Shown: positions 1-8,561 of the stretch, one piece after another
Position numbering within the stretch: position 1 is the stretch's first letter
How the letters are laid out: the number at the start of each line of letters is the position of its first letter
Assembly (NCBI GenBank): GCA_002708905.1
Contig: PAPM01000024.1
Coordinates: 124,001 to 188,000 of the forward strand
Length of the DNA stretch: 64,000 nt
Source of the DNA: Pseudomonadales bacterium
GTDB taxonomy: Bacteria > Pseudomonadota > Gammaproteobacteria > Pseudomonadales > Ketobacteraceae
Direction of reading: 5' to 3'
The notes under the pieces: model-generated
The model's input: only the letters and a program-made list of their open reading frames with translations
Database searches by the model: none
Told to the model about the DNA's origin: nothing
Made by a program: the position numbers and the translations under genes

Positions 1-720
1 ATTGATGCGATTCGGCAGTCTACCGGAGAGATGGCAAATGCTACCTGGATCCGAGATCGCAATGTGGACAATTACTCGTTCTTCGGGCTCTTCAGGGTTG
101 ACCGTGCAGGTAGCACCGAGGTTCAGTACAACAATGCAACGGGAAATATCAACTGGGTGGCTGATGAAGATAGCTTTCGATTAAAGCTGGCGGGGATACC
201 ATTCTTCAGAACCACCGATTCCGGTAATGCGGCCGCTAACGTGGAAGAGGCAACCGCCATGGTGGATGACCTGGCAATCCAGGGGCTCCGGTTGTTTGGC
301 TTGTGCGAGGAAGGCGGGGCGGTTGATTGTAATGAGCTTGCTGAAAATCAGTACGATAGCATACAGCGGTTCGCTGCTCTGGATCCCACTCGTCAAAGTG
401 TGGTGATTACAGCGTTTCTCGATCAGAGTAATTGCTCAGATCATGTGGGCTACGATGACAATGGAAATCGAATTGAAGGATGGCAGGATGAGCTGGCGAT
501 GTTTGATGACAACTTTTGCGACAAGAGAGTCTACGCTATAGGTCAGGCGGAAGTCTATTTCCAAAGACCAGACTGTTATGAGCAGGGTAATGCCAGTTGT
601 TTTGCCAGTGATAATGGATTCTCTCGTATCGATAACGGTAACACAGTAGAACTTCCCAATTTGTATAATCCCTTCTGGCATGCGCGCTTGGTTGCTACCA
701 GTGTCGGAGGTGGTCAGTGA
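1..720 (+). CDS. TadG/TadE-like Tad pilus protein, 5' end outside window
   Basis: The frame is open from the first base, so the N-terminus, with the expected signal or pseudopilin helix, is missing; 239 residues remain. The visible part is soluble and acidic and has six cysteines in its C-terminal two thirds (segments with CEEGGAVDC, SNCSD, DNFCD and DCYEQGNASC), which suggests disulfides in the periplasm. The stop overlaps the start of the next pseudopilin gene (GTGA), so the two are translationally coupled. Tad loci usually carry TadG-like minor components in this position. I see no von Willebrand A motif (DxSxS) in the visible part. The Tad assignment rests mainly on context. Confidence 0.6.
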   Translation: MDAIRQSTGEMANATWIRDRNVDNYSFFGLFRVDRAGSTEVQYNNATGNINWVADEDSFRLKLAGIPFFRTTDSGNAAANVEEATAMVDDLAIQGLRLFGLCEEGGAVDCNELAENQYDSIQRFAALDPTRQSVVITAFLDQSNCSDHVGYDDNGNRIEGWQDELAMFDDNFCDKRVYAIGQAEVYFQRPDCYEQGNASCFASDNGFSRIDNGNTVELPNLYNPFWHARLVATSVGGGQ

Positions 721-1547
721 AGTCGATAAAGCAGTTCCGTGGGCAGGCCTTATCTGAATTTATTGTCTACATGGCATGGGTAATCCCCTTTGTCTTTATG
801 GTCGCTGCGATTGTTCAAATGATGAAGGTGCAAACCCAGACTCACAAAGCGGCCCGCTATGTTGCATGGGAGCGCACCTCCTACACAGGTCCCGAATACC
901 AAAATCGCATTAATGATCCTATAGATGGTTTTGATAGAGAGGTGGCATTAAGATTTTTTGATAACGAAAACACAGGGTTCGCTTCAGCCGCTGGGGGTGG
1001 TTCAGCCGGGGGCGCCGCTTCGGGTCGTTGGCTTGATTGGAACTCAGGGCAATCTATTGTCAATCTGGAATCGGGTATCCAGGTGCGAGAGCCAGATGAT
1101 GGTGATACGTTTATCAATGATGCGACTGGTTTTCTGGAGTCCAATTCTTCCCAGGTAAACTGGATGAGGGACAGGGGCGATGTCGAGTTGAACTCGATAG
1201 CGGCAGCCTCATTGCAAGTCGATTTCAATCCTGAGAATACCTATGCATTGACTGCGTCTGAAGGGTTTACACCGCACGTCGATGCTTCTTACGTGCTGAT
1301 CGCGGACAGCTGGTCACCGGGTAATAATGCTGTTTACTCAGACCGGGTCAGGGGAGTAAGGGAGTCTGTGTACAGTAATGCCCAACGATGGTACCAGAAT
1401 ACCCAGGCAACGCGTTTCCTGGCTCCGATATTTAACGAGATTGATGAGAAGCTGTTCGTTAACGATGGCGATTCATTTGAGATGGTATCCGGAAGCCAGT
1501 CTAACGGGATACCGGGGGCATACCTTGAACCTTACGTAGCACCTTAG
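717..1547 (+). CDS. TadE-like pseudopilin
   Basis: 276 residues from a GTG start that overlaps the upstream stop. The N-terminus reads RGQALSEFIVYMAW followed by a hydrophobic helix. This fits the TadE/TadF prepilin pattern, with a Gly for cleavage and Glu at +5 (G|QALSEF), so a Tad prepilin peptidase should process it. The rest is an extracytoplasmic domain with a glycine/alanine-rich loop near residues 92-102. It has no cysteine-rich region, unlike its upstream neighbour. It is expected to act as a minor pseudopilin at the base or tip of the Flp pilus. The family call is from the processing motif and operon; the large C-terminal domain is not recognised. Confidence 0.7.
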   Translation: MKSIKQFRGQALSEFIVYMAWVIPFVFMVAAIVQMMKVQTQTHKAARYVAWERTSYTGPEYQNRINDPIDGFDREVALRFFDNENTGFASAAGGGSAGGAASGRWLDWNSGQSIVNLESGIQVREPDDGDTFINDATGFLESNSSQVNWMRDRGDVELNSIAAASLQVDFNPENTYALTASEGFTPHVDASYVLIADSWSPGNNAVYSDRVRGVRESVYSNAQRWYQNTQATRFLAPIFNEIDEKLFVNDGDSFEMVSGSQSNGIPGAYLEPYVAP

Positions 1548-1573
1548 CGCGGCTACGTCTGCAGTAGGTTGTC

Positions 1574-2284
1574 ATGAGCTTTACCAAATCAGCACATGTT
1601 TTGTGCGTTCTCCTGATGTTGTTAATGGCGGGCCCCGGCTTCTGTGGGCTCAGGGACCCATTGAGTGTGGAGTTGCCTGAACTGGAGGTGATTGATGGGG
1701 CGAGTTGGTATTGGGCTGGTCGACGTATGGCCGTTAACAACGTTCCTATGTCCATTAAATTATTCTCATACCCAGGTAAGCCAGAAGATGTTAAGGCTTA
1801 TTACCTCAGCTTGCTGAAAGTTAAGGGACACGGGAAACTCAGTCAGAAAGCCATTGGCGATATGGCTATAATAGGCTTCCAGTTGGATGGATTTCAGTAC
1901 TCCGTGCAGTTTTCCCAGCAAGGTGACCTGGTGGATGGAAAAATTGTTGTCACTCCCTCTCCCTTAAACTATCGGGAGAGTAAGAATACTGGTTTGCCGT
2001 TGCCCCCGAGATCCAAGGTTTCCAGTGTTGTAAAATCTTTGGAGGCAGGACAGCGCTCAGAGTCCGTCACATTCGAGACGTCTCTTGGTGTTGCCCATGT
2101 GCTTGATTTTTATGCTTCTGAGCTACTAAATGATGGTTGGAGGCGATACTCCGGCTCAGGGGACGGCGATCAGGGCGCAGTAGTCAGTTTTCAACGTGGG
2201 GGAGAGCTGTTACAGTTGAACATAAAGGGGTTACAAGGTGCCAATAGTACTTTTACGCAAGTCCTTATAAACTGGATCAAATAG
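1574..2284 (+). CDS. Secreted protein of unknown function in the Tad operon, two similar halves
   Basis: 236 residues. The N-terminus (FTKSAHVLCVLLMLLMAG) is a clear signal peptide. After it come two segments with a related pattern: residues about 60-80 (IKLFSYPGKPEDVKAYYLSL) and about 160-185 (a stretch ending VLDFYASELLNDGW). Each has a beta strand followed by an F/YY..L helix, as in small modules built on a 'FYxxxLxxxGW' helix, so the protein may be an internal duplication. It is probably periplasmic. Its place between pseudopilin genes suggests a role in pilus assembly. No family is recognised. Confidence 0.6.
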   Translation: MSFTKSAHVLCVLLMLLMAGPGFCGLRDPLSVELPELEVIDGASWYWAGRRMAVNNVPMSIKLFSYPGKPEDVKAYYLSLLKVKGHGKLSQKAIGDMAIIGFQLDGFQYSVQFSQQGDLVDGKIVVTPSPLNYRESKNTGLPLPPRSKVSSVVKSLEAGQRSESVTFETSLGVAHVLDFYASELLNDGWRRYSGSGDGDQGAVVSFQRGGELLQLNIKGLQGANSTFTQVLINWIK

Positions 2285-2302
2285 GTCTATAAAAACAAGA
2301 AT

Positions 2303-2518
2303 ATGAGCATTCAAGTCCAGTCCGGCAATATCATGACAGAGTACACAGTGGTCTTAATTTTTATGATTGCTGTTATCGGATACGCGATCATGGGCGGTCT
2401 CGGGCAACCGGACCCGGAGGGTGGTGTTGACGGAGACCCAAACACTTCTGATCCCACTGTTATCTCCGTGATCAACGACAAGCAACATGAGTTTGCTCGC
2501 GATATATATCAGCCGTAG
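2303..2518 (+). CDS. Small Flp-like (type IVb) pilin
   Basis: 71 residues. The sequence SGNIMTEYTVVLIFMIAVIG has the Flp prepilin arrangement: a very short leader of 8 residues ending in Gly, then mature residues with Glu+5 and Tyr+6, then a hydrophobic helix. The mature protein would be about 63 residues with a short, acidic, Asp/Pro/Gly-rich tail. This is the typical size of Flp major or minor pilins. It lies just before cpaB, as flp genes often do. The processing peptidase (TadV/CpaA) is not in the window. It could be a minor pilin if the main flp gene lies upstream of the window. Confidence 0.65.
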   Translation: MSIQVQSGNIMTEYTVVLIFMIAVIGYAIMGGLGQPDPEGGVDGDPNTSDPTVISVINDKQHEFARDIYQP

Positions 2519-2529
2519 TGGTAGTTGCT

Positions 2530-3342
2530 ATGAAAACCAATAATAAAAACAGCATTATCTTGTTAATTTGTGCAATCGCGGCTGGTGTCGGTGGTTGGTA
2601 TCTGTCATCCAATCATATCCAGAAGGAAATCTCTTCCTACAAGTCCAGCTTTGAATCAGAGCGAGAAGCTATAGATGTCGTAGTAGCTAAGCGAAATCTC
2701 GCTGTGGGGGATGAGATCAATACTACGACGGCATCTATTCGTAAAATTCCTCGTATATATGTTCCTGCGGAAGCAATATTGCCTGGACAATTTCAAACCA
2801 TTAAAGGTCGGCAACTGGTACATCCGGTGAGAGCGGGAGAACCTTTGATGGCTCTGCATATTAGCCAGGTAAAGGTAGAAGGACTAGCCAGTCTGTTGCG
2901 TGAGGGAGAAAGAGCGGTCACTTTGCCTGTTTCGAAGTTGGATACTTTTTCAGGGTTTCTGGCTCCGGGTGATTACGTTGATTTAATGATCACGCTGAAG
3001 GATGGTGCCAACAAAAGAACCGTACCGCTTGCACAGAATTTAAGAGTGCTGGCGACGGGTACCGACCTGGATGATGGAATTCCAGAGAAGGGGAGCGGTC
3101 GATACAGTGAAATTACCGTTGGGGTTTCACCGCTATATGCAACCAGGCTGATCCATGCACAGACAGTGGGAGATATCAGCCTGCTGTTGCGCCGCCCCGA
3201 AGATGAGTCTGACCGATTTGAAGACTATGTAACTCTGGAGAATCTCATCGATATTCCGAATGAGGCAAAGCCAGAACCACCTGCTCAGCCAAAGAAAAAT
3301 GCCTGGGGGTTTGAGGTCATTCGCGGCGGCAAGCGTTCATAA
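2530..3342 (+). CDS. cpaB: Flp pilus assembly protein CpaB (RcpC)
   Basis: About 270 residues. There is one N-terminal membrane helix (SIILLICAIAAGVGGWYL), then a SAF-type domain (DVVVAKRNLAVGDEINTTT, residues about 45-110) and the CpaB/RcpC domain with GERAVTLPVSKLDTFSGFLAPGDYVD in two runs near residues 125-150. CpaB is the periplasmic partner of the Tad secretin. I chose ATG 2530; a GTG at 2518 overlaps the preceding stop and would add four residues, and both are possible. The C-terminus has a proline-rich stretch followed by a basic end. It sits immediately upstream of cpaC in the usual order. Confidence 0.9.
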   Translation: MKTNNKNSIILLICAIAAGVGGWYLSSNHIQKEISSYKSSFESEREAIDVVVAKRNLAVGDEINTTTASIRKIPRIYVPAEAILPGQFQTIKGRQLVHPVRAGEPLMALHISQVKVEGLASLLREGERAVTLPVSKLDTFSGFLAPGDYVDLMITLKDGANKRTVPLAQNLRVLATGTDLDDGIPEKGSGRYSEITVGVSPLYATRLIHAQTVGDISLLLRRPEDESDRFEDYVTLENLIDIPNEAKPEPPAQPKKNAWGFEVIRGGKRS

Positions 3343-3369
3343 CGATAACAATAAAAGGATCAACGAAGT

Positions 3370-4644
3370 ATGATCAAGACTTCCCTGCGGACGCTGGTGT
3401 CTGCATTCCTGCTCGTATTATCTATGTGTTTGCCAAAAGCCTATGCTGCAGATGATGCTTATTCAGGTACCGTCAACATTATTCAGGGACAGACCCGTTT
3501 AATGCCCTATCCTGGGGTAAATCGCGTTTCTATTGGTCATCCGGACATTGCAAACGCGCAACCCACCGGACCGGATGAAATTCTACTGACGGGTCTAAGC
3601 GCAGGTGTTACCGACCTGCGCATCTGGACCGATTCAGGTGAGCAAATTCGCTATCTGTTGAAAGTGGTGGATAATTCCTGGGTGCAAATTCTGGAAGTCG
3701 CGAACATCGTGCTTGCTGATGTCGAGGGTGTGAATGCACGTGAAGAGAATGGAATCGTCTTTATCGAAGGAAGAATCCTACGCGAGCAGGATATTCCAAT
3801 TATCGAAGATATGAAGAAAAAACTCAGCAAGGAAGTGAGCGGGGGCACAGTAGTATTTAATATCGTTCGTCCAAAAGTGAGCTTGCAGGCAATGATTCTA
3901 CTGGATGTTCAAGTGGTGGAAGTACGCCGCGATGACTTGCTGAATTTGGGGATAGAATGGGGTTCAAGTGCCAATGGTCCCTTCTATAACTTCTCGGGGG
4001 AAATACACGGCACCTTGGACACGCAGAAGATATCTTCTTTATTTGGAATCAATACCGGAGTGGCCTCCACCATAAATATTCTGCAGTCCAATGGTATCGC
4101 CAGGGTGCTGGCCCAGCCCAAGCTGGTTACGAAAAGTGGTTCAAAGGCTGAGTTCCTGGCTGGTGGTGAAATTCCGATTCCCATTCGTGGAGGGAACGGC
4201 GAGCTTACGGTAGAGTTTAAACAAGTCGGGGTGATTTTGGAATTTGAACCAGTCGCAGACCCGGACGGGTTTATCAACACAAAAATTAATGTAGAAGTCA
4301 GTGCAGTAGATGAGAGTGTAGAAGTGTTGGATATCCCCGGATTCATCACCCGCAAGACGAATATGGAAATGAACGTGCAGACGGGGCAGGCTATGGTGAT
4401 TTCCGGGATGCTCCAGGCTCAGGATAGTAAATCTGTGGCAAAAATGCCTGGTTTGGGGTCAATCCCAATTTTAGGCGAATTGTTCAAATCCCGTGATTTC
4501 AGAGAAAACACCACTGAGCTGGTGATCTTTGTTACCCCTTATCTCGTAGACCCGGATAGCAAGCGTAATCAGGATATGCTGGAATACGCTGACAAGTTAA
4601 GCTCCGACGCCAGCGAAGATATGAAATACAGCATTTTTGATTGA
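3370..4644 (+). CDS. cpaC: Tad pilus outer-membrane secretin CpaC (RcpA)
   Basis: 424 residues with a signal peptide (cleavage near AYA|ADD, residue 26). The N-terminal pilus-formation domain (SGTVNIIQGQTRLMPYPGV, about 32-105) is followed by a BON-like segment (about 107-160). The secretin core starts near residue 180 and includes VLAQPKLVTKSGSKAEFLAG, the strand GVILEFEPVADPDG and the family signature near the end (KMPGLGSIPILGELFKSR). It should form the outer-membrane channel through which the Flp pilus passes. Its length is normal for CpaC. An AAGGAT-like ribosome site precedes the ATG. Confidence 0.95.
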   Translation: MIKTSLRTLVSAFLLVLSMCLPKAYAADDAYSGTVNIIQGQTRLMPYPGVNRVSIGHPDIANAQPTGPDEILLTGLSAGVTDLRIWTDSGEQIRYLLKVVDNSWVQILEVANIVLADVEGVNAREENGIVFIEGRILREQDIPIIEDMKKKLSKEVSGGTVVFNIVRPKVSLQAMILLDVQVVEVRRDDLLNLGIEWGSSANGPFYNFSGEIHGTLDTQKISSLFGINTGVASTINILQSNGIARVLAQPKLVTKSGSKAEFLAGGEIPIPIRGGNGELTVEFKQVGVILEFEPVADPDGFINTKINVEVSAVDESVEVLDIPGFITRKTNMEMNVQTGQAMVISGMLQAQDSKSVAKMPGLGSIPILGELFKSRDFRENTTELVIFVTPYLVDPDSKRNQDMLEYADKLSSDASEDMKYSIFD

Positions 4645-4666
4645 TGCAGTATTACAGGGCATTCGC

Positions 4667-6328
4667 ATGTTGAAATTCGAAGTTATAGACAGCAATAAGA
4701 ATAAGACAATTTTCGAGTTTCCCCCCGGAAAGGTGATTCTTGGCAAGGGGGATCATTGTGATGTGATCCTGACCGACAATCATGTGTCGAGAAATCATGC
4801 TGAAATTCTGGTGGACACAAAGAGTGCAAAGCTAAGTGATTTGAACAGTACCAATGGAACCTGGGTTAACGGAGAGAGATTGTTTTCTGACCTTTTATTA
4901 TCAGAAGGCGATGTGCTCCGGTTTGGTGAGATATCCGTACGCATCAGTCAAGTTCCGAAGATCAATTCAGCTTTCGAAGAAGGCGTGGATCGTCGCCACC
5001 AGATGGATTTGGTGAAGCAGGAAAGTGAAGAACTGGTTACGCTCAAGCGCCGTATTCACTCATTGATACTCGACTATCTTGATCTTCGTAAGCGTGCCAA
5101 TCTGCAGACGATGGATCAGGATGAGCTCCGTATTGAAGCTGAAAAGGCGACCCGGGAAATCATCAGAGACCATGTTGATCGTATACCGGATGGCGTAAGT
5201 AAGGCTGAACTGCAGCGGCAGGTAGTAGCGGAAGCCGTCGGACTCGGTGCATTGGAGCCACTAGTCAATGACGATGCGGTGACGGAAATCATGGTGAACG
5301 GGCCTGATCAGATTTATGTTGAACGGGACGGTCGGCTGACACTGTCACAAAGCCGTTTTTCCAGCACGCAATCCTTGTTAGCGGTCATTGACCGTATCGT
5401 GGCACCATTGGGACGGCGAATTGATGAAAGTTCGCCGATGGTGGACGCTCGTTTGCCAGATGGTTCACGGGTAAATGCTATTATCCCACCGCTGGCGCTC
5501 AACGGCCCATCCATTACCATTCGTAAGTTCGCCAAAAAAAATCTCTATATGTCGGACTTGATCCGGTTTGGTTCCATTTCGGAACCTATGGGGCTGTTTC
5601 TCAAGGCGGCCGTAGAACTGAAACAGAACATAGTTATATCCGGTGGTACCGGATCAGGCAAAACGACCTTGTTGAACATCCTCTCGAACTTTATCGGTTC
5701 AGAAGACCGCATTATCACTATTGAGGATGCAGCTGAACTTAAGTTGAATCAGCCCCATGTCGTCGCACTTGAGAGTCGGCCGGCTAACGCTGAAGGCAAA
5801 GGCAAAGTTACAATTCGTGACCTTGTTATTAATGCGCTGCGTATGCGTCCTGATCGCATAGTGGTTGGCGAATGTCGTGGTGGCGAAGCCCTCGATATGT
5901 TGCAGGCTATGAATACTGGGCATGACGGATCACTCACAACGGGGCATGCGAATTCGCCCGGTGATTTCCTCAGCCGTTTGGAAGTAATGGTGATGATGGC
6001 CGGTGTGGACCTGCCTTCACGGGCTATCCGCGAACAGATTGCGTCAGCGGTAGATATTCTGGTTCAGCAGACACGGCTGGCTGATGGTACCCGGCGAATC
6101 ACTCATATTATGGAAGTGGTTGGATTTCAGGGTGATAATATTCAGCTTGAGCCGATATTTGAGTTTGTCAGGAAAGGGTATGATGCTAACGGAAAAATAA
6201 CAGGTTTTTTCCAACCTACCGGCTATATTCCCAAGTTTTTCAGAAATTCCATTGAGCAAGGGATCGAATTGGATGTGGCGTTGTTTGGGGGCGCAGACGC
6301 AGGTTTGTTTCCTGAGGGTGCCGCCTGA
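4667..6328 (+). CDS. tadA: TadA/CpaF secretion ATPase with N-terminal FHA domain
   Basis: 553 residues from ATG 4667 (MLKFEVID); a TTG at 4637 inside cpaC would add ten residues and looks less likely. Residues about 1-90 are an FHA domain with the phosphothreonine-binding signature (SRNHAEI and NSTNGTWVNG). The rest is the CpaF/TadA hexameric ATPase: the Walker A loop GGTGSGKTT at about 326-334, VVGECRGGEALDM at about 399 and the His-box TTGHANSPGD. It powers Flp pilus assembly at the inner membrane. Ordinary TadA lacks an FHA domain, so this fusion suggests recruitment of a phosphorylated partner. Its stop shares a base with the tadB start (TGATG). Confidence 0.93.
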   Translation: MLKFEVIDSNKNKTIFEFPPGKVILGKGDHCDVILTDNHVSRNHAEILVDTKSAKLSDLNSTNGTWVNGERLFSDLLLSEGDVLRFGEISVRISQVPKINSAFEEGVDRRHQMDLVKQESEELVTLKRRIHSLILDYLDLRKRANLQTMDQDELRIEAEKATREIIRDHVDRIPDGVSKAELQRQVVAEAVGLGALEPLVNDDAVTEIMVNGPDQIYVERDGRLTLSQSRFSSTQSLLAVIDRIVAPLGRRIDESSPMVDARLPDGSRVNAIIPPLALNGPSITIRKFAKKNLYMSDLIRFGSISEPMGLFLKAAVELKQNIVISGGTGSGKTTLLNILSNFIGSEDRIITIEDAAELKLNQPHVVALESRPANAEGKGKVTIRDLVINALRMRPDRIVVGECRGGEALDMLQAMNTGHDGSLTTGHANSPGDFLSRLEVMVMMAGVDLPSRAIREQIASAVDILVQQTRLADGTRRITHIMEVVGFQGDNIQLEPIFEFVRKGYDANGKITGFFQPTGYIPKFFRNSIEQGIELDVALFGGADAGLFPEGAA

Positions 6329-7203
6329 TGGAAACTTTGCTTTCCTTTGTTGAATCCAATGGTCAGGTGGTGTCCTTTGGATTGATATCCATCGCATTCT
6401 TTTGCATCTCCTGGGTTGTAATAGGCGTCGTTAAACAGCTTTTCTATCTCTATCAGAGAAACTTCTATCAGCAGGTGGACAAGGGGCTTCGTGATGTCGT
6501 TGTAATGATGGAGCCTGGTCAGGTTTTTACCCTTACCCTGGTAACGGCCATACTAGTGGTGCCACTCTTGTTCTGGCTGACCAATTTTGTGATTGCCTTG
6601 CTTGTGGGCGTGGTGATTTTTGTTGCACCTTCCTTTGTTCTAAAGATGATGAAGAAGCGTCGCTCAGATGAATTCGTCGAACAGCTTCCCGATGCCTTGT
6701 CATCTATTTCCTCTTCTTTGCGCTCCGGTTTGAACCTGGTAAAGGCATTCCAACAAGTAGCGAAAAACCAGCCACAGCCCCTTGCACAGGAGTTCACGCA
6801 GGTCCTGGTAGAGTATCGCGTGGGTACAGATTTAGGGGATTCGCTAGATGCTATGGCAAAGAGGATTGGACGCGATGATCTGCTCCTGATGAATTCTGCT
6901 ATCAAGATTTCCCGAACAGTGGGAGGGAACCTGGCGGATACCTTGGAAGTGTTGTCAAAAACGCTGAGAGAGAAATCCAAGGTTGAAGGAAAAATAAGGG
7001 CTTTAACATCAATGGGTAAGGCCCAAGGCACGCTTGCTACCTTTTTTCCTGTTTTTATCGGATACGTATTCTACAAAATTGAGCCTCAGGCAATGTCCAT
7101 GCTTTTTACGACAAAACTGGGTTGGATCTGGCTTTCCGTAATGATCATGATGTCCCTTATGGCTTATTTCATGATTCAGAAAATTGTGAATGTCGATGTT
7201 TAG
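6328..7203 (+). CDS. tadB: Tad inner-membrane platform protein TadB
   Basis: 291 residues, a T2SS-F type integral membrane protein. It has an N-terminal helix, two hydrophobic segments near residues 70-110, a cytoplasmic GspF-like domain with DALSSISSSLRSGLNLVKAF, and two C-terminal membrane segments after residue 230. Together with TadC it forms the inner-membrane platform on which the TadA ATPase acts. The start codon overlaps the tadA stop, and tadC follows after a few bases, which is the canonical tadABC order. Size and topology match the family. Confidence 0.93.
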   Translation: METLLSFVESNGQVVSFGLISIAFFCISWVVIGVVKQLFYLYQRNFYQQVDKGLRDVVVMMEPGQVFTLTLVTAILVVPLLFWLTNFVIALLVGVVIFVAPSFVLKMMKKRRSDEFVEQLPDALSSISSSLRSGLNLVKAFQQVAKNQPQPLAQEFTQVLVEYRVGTDLGDSLDAMAKRIGRDDLLLMNSAIKISRTVGGNLADTLEVLSKTLREKSKVEGKIRALTSMGKAQGTLATFFPVFIGYVFYKIEPQAMSMLFTTKLGWIWLSVMIMMSLMAYFMIQKIVNVDV

Positions 7204-7215
7204 GCGGTGTTCGGT

Positions 7216-8127
7216 ATGATGCAATATATCCCAATACTGCTAATGTCTTCTGCCATGGCAGTTGCAGCCTATTCCTTGGTTAACCTGTTTTTGAAAACCA
7301 GAGGTAAGACCAAGGAAGATTGGCGGGATCCACCGCCTTTAATATTTCGGCTGTTCAAACCAGTGGTGAGGCTATTCGCGTCAGATGTACGCTCAGCCAT
7401 GTCGGACAAGTTATATGGTCGCATCAATACTCGACTAAGTACGGGAGGAATGAATTACGCTATTCTGGCCGAGGAATTTTTCACCTTAAAGTTTGTTTGC
7501 CTGATTTTTATGTGCATCATTTCATACCTGCTTTTTTCCATGCCAACCGAGCAAGGCGGTGAAGTCAAGTTGATTATCATAGCCATGATTCCACTTGGAT
7601 TCTTTTATCCCGATATCTGGTTGAATGACAAAATACTTCGACGGCGTAATCGTGTCGCAAAAGAGTTTCCGTTTCTTTTGGATCTGTTGGTTTTGTCCAT
7701 GCGGGCAGGTTTGAACTACTCAACCTCTCTTGGGCAGGCAATCTCGAATTTGCCGGAGGGGCCGGTGAAGGAAGAGTTTGGCAAGTTGCTGCGGGAAATT
7801 CGGGCGGGTAAAGTGAGACGGCAAGCGCTCTTGGATCTGGCTGGGCGCATGGATACTAAGTCTATTCATAATTTCGTGGCTGCGATTAACCAGGCCGAAG
7901 AAACGGGAGGTGAAATTGTTGAAGTGCTCACTTTGCAGGCTGAGCAGCGTCGCACTGAGCGATTTAATCAGGCGGAGGAACAAGCCAACAAAGCTCCGGT
8001 AAAGATGTTACTGCCGCTTGTGCTATTTCTCTTTCCGATCATATTCATGCTCATTGGTTTCGTTTTGGTGGTCAAACTGTCGGAAACCAATTTTGTGCCC
8101 CCATTTATTGTAAATCTGCTGGTGTAG
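7216..8127 (+). CDS. tadC: Tad inner-membrane platform protein TadC
   Basis: 303 residues from ATG 7216, which has AGGCGG about eight bases upstream; GTG 7207 is an alternative that adds three residues. The protein has an N-terminal membrane helix, a hydrophobic pair near residues 95-135, the T2SS-F motif FLLDLLVLSMRAGLNYSTSL and a strong C-terminal helix (MLLPLVLFLFPIIFMLIGFV). TadC pairs with TadB in the pilus platform. The conserved ALLDLAGRMD and AEETGGEIVEVL segments are as expected. It is part of the same tightly spaced operon. Confidence 0.93.
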   Translation: MMQYIPILLMSSAMAVAAYSLVNLFLKTRGKTKEDWRDPPPLIFRLFKPVVRLFASDVRSAMSDKLYGRINTRLSTGGMNYAILAEEFFTLKFVCLIFMCIISYLLFSMPTEQGGEVKLIIIAMIPLGFFYPDIWLNDKILRRRNRVAKEFPFLLDLLVLSMRAGLNYSTSLGQAISNLPEGPVKEEFGKLLREIRAGKVRRQALLDLAGRMDTKSIHNFVAAINQAEETGGEIVEVLTLQAEQRRTERFNQAEEQANKAPVKMLLPLVLFLFPIIFMLIGFVLVVKLSETNFVPPFIVNLLV

Positions 8128-8137
8128 GTTCGTTGAC

Positions 8138-8497
8138 ATGGCAAAGGTCTATGTCAGACAACCTGGAGTCGAAGAGCTCAAGTTCACTGGATTGCAGTTT
8201 GTCCGAGTCGCAAATACATTTTGGTCGCGTTTGATCGGTTTGCTGTCCAGGAAGGGGATTGAAGCCAACGAGGGGCTATTGATTATACCTTGTTCCAGTA
8301 TCCATACTTTTTTTATGCGATTTACCATCGATCTCGTTTTTTTGGATAGAGAAAACAGGGTGTTAGGTACATGCAGTAATGTTAAGCCTAATAGGGTTAG
8401 GTTTGCGCCTCGTCGAACTCACTCTGTGCTTGAAATTGCAGAAGGTAACGTTAAGAAAACAGGAATTCACTTGGATGACTTCCTGATATTTGATTAA
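8138..8497 (+). CDS. DUF192 family protein
   Basis: 119 residues. The DUF192 pattern is clear: FWSRLIGLLSRKG, then EGLLIIPCSSIHTFFMRFTI, then DLVFLDRENRVL. The fold is a small beta barrel of unknown biochemical role. Many family members carry a signal peptide, but this one has none, so it is probably cytoplasmic. The gene starts ten bases after tadC and lies inside the pilus operon. Members of this family do turn up near Tad genes in other bacteria (from memory), so the placement is probably not accidental. No function is proposed. Confidence 0.85.
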   Translation: MAKVYVRQPGVEELKFTGLQFVRVANTFWSRLIGLLSRKGIEANEGLLIIPCSSIHTFFMRFTIDLVFLDRENRVLGTCSNVKPNRVRFAPRRTHSVLEIAEGNVKKTGIHLDDFLIFD

Positions 8498-8561
8498 ATG
8501 CTTAATACTAGAAGAATAAGATTTCGCGGCCTGGTCCCTGGGCTGCACGCAGGGCAGTGTA

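Noticed and set aside
8498-8561. Promoter between the DUF192 gene and the FHA-TPR gene
   Set aside because: Only 64 bases with A/T-rich patches and no paired -35/-10 at a sensible spacing.
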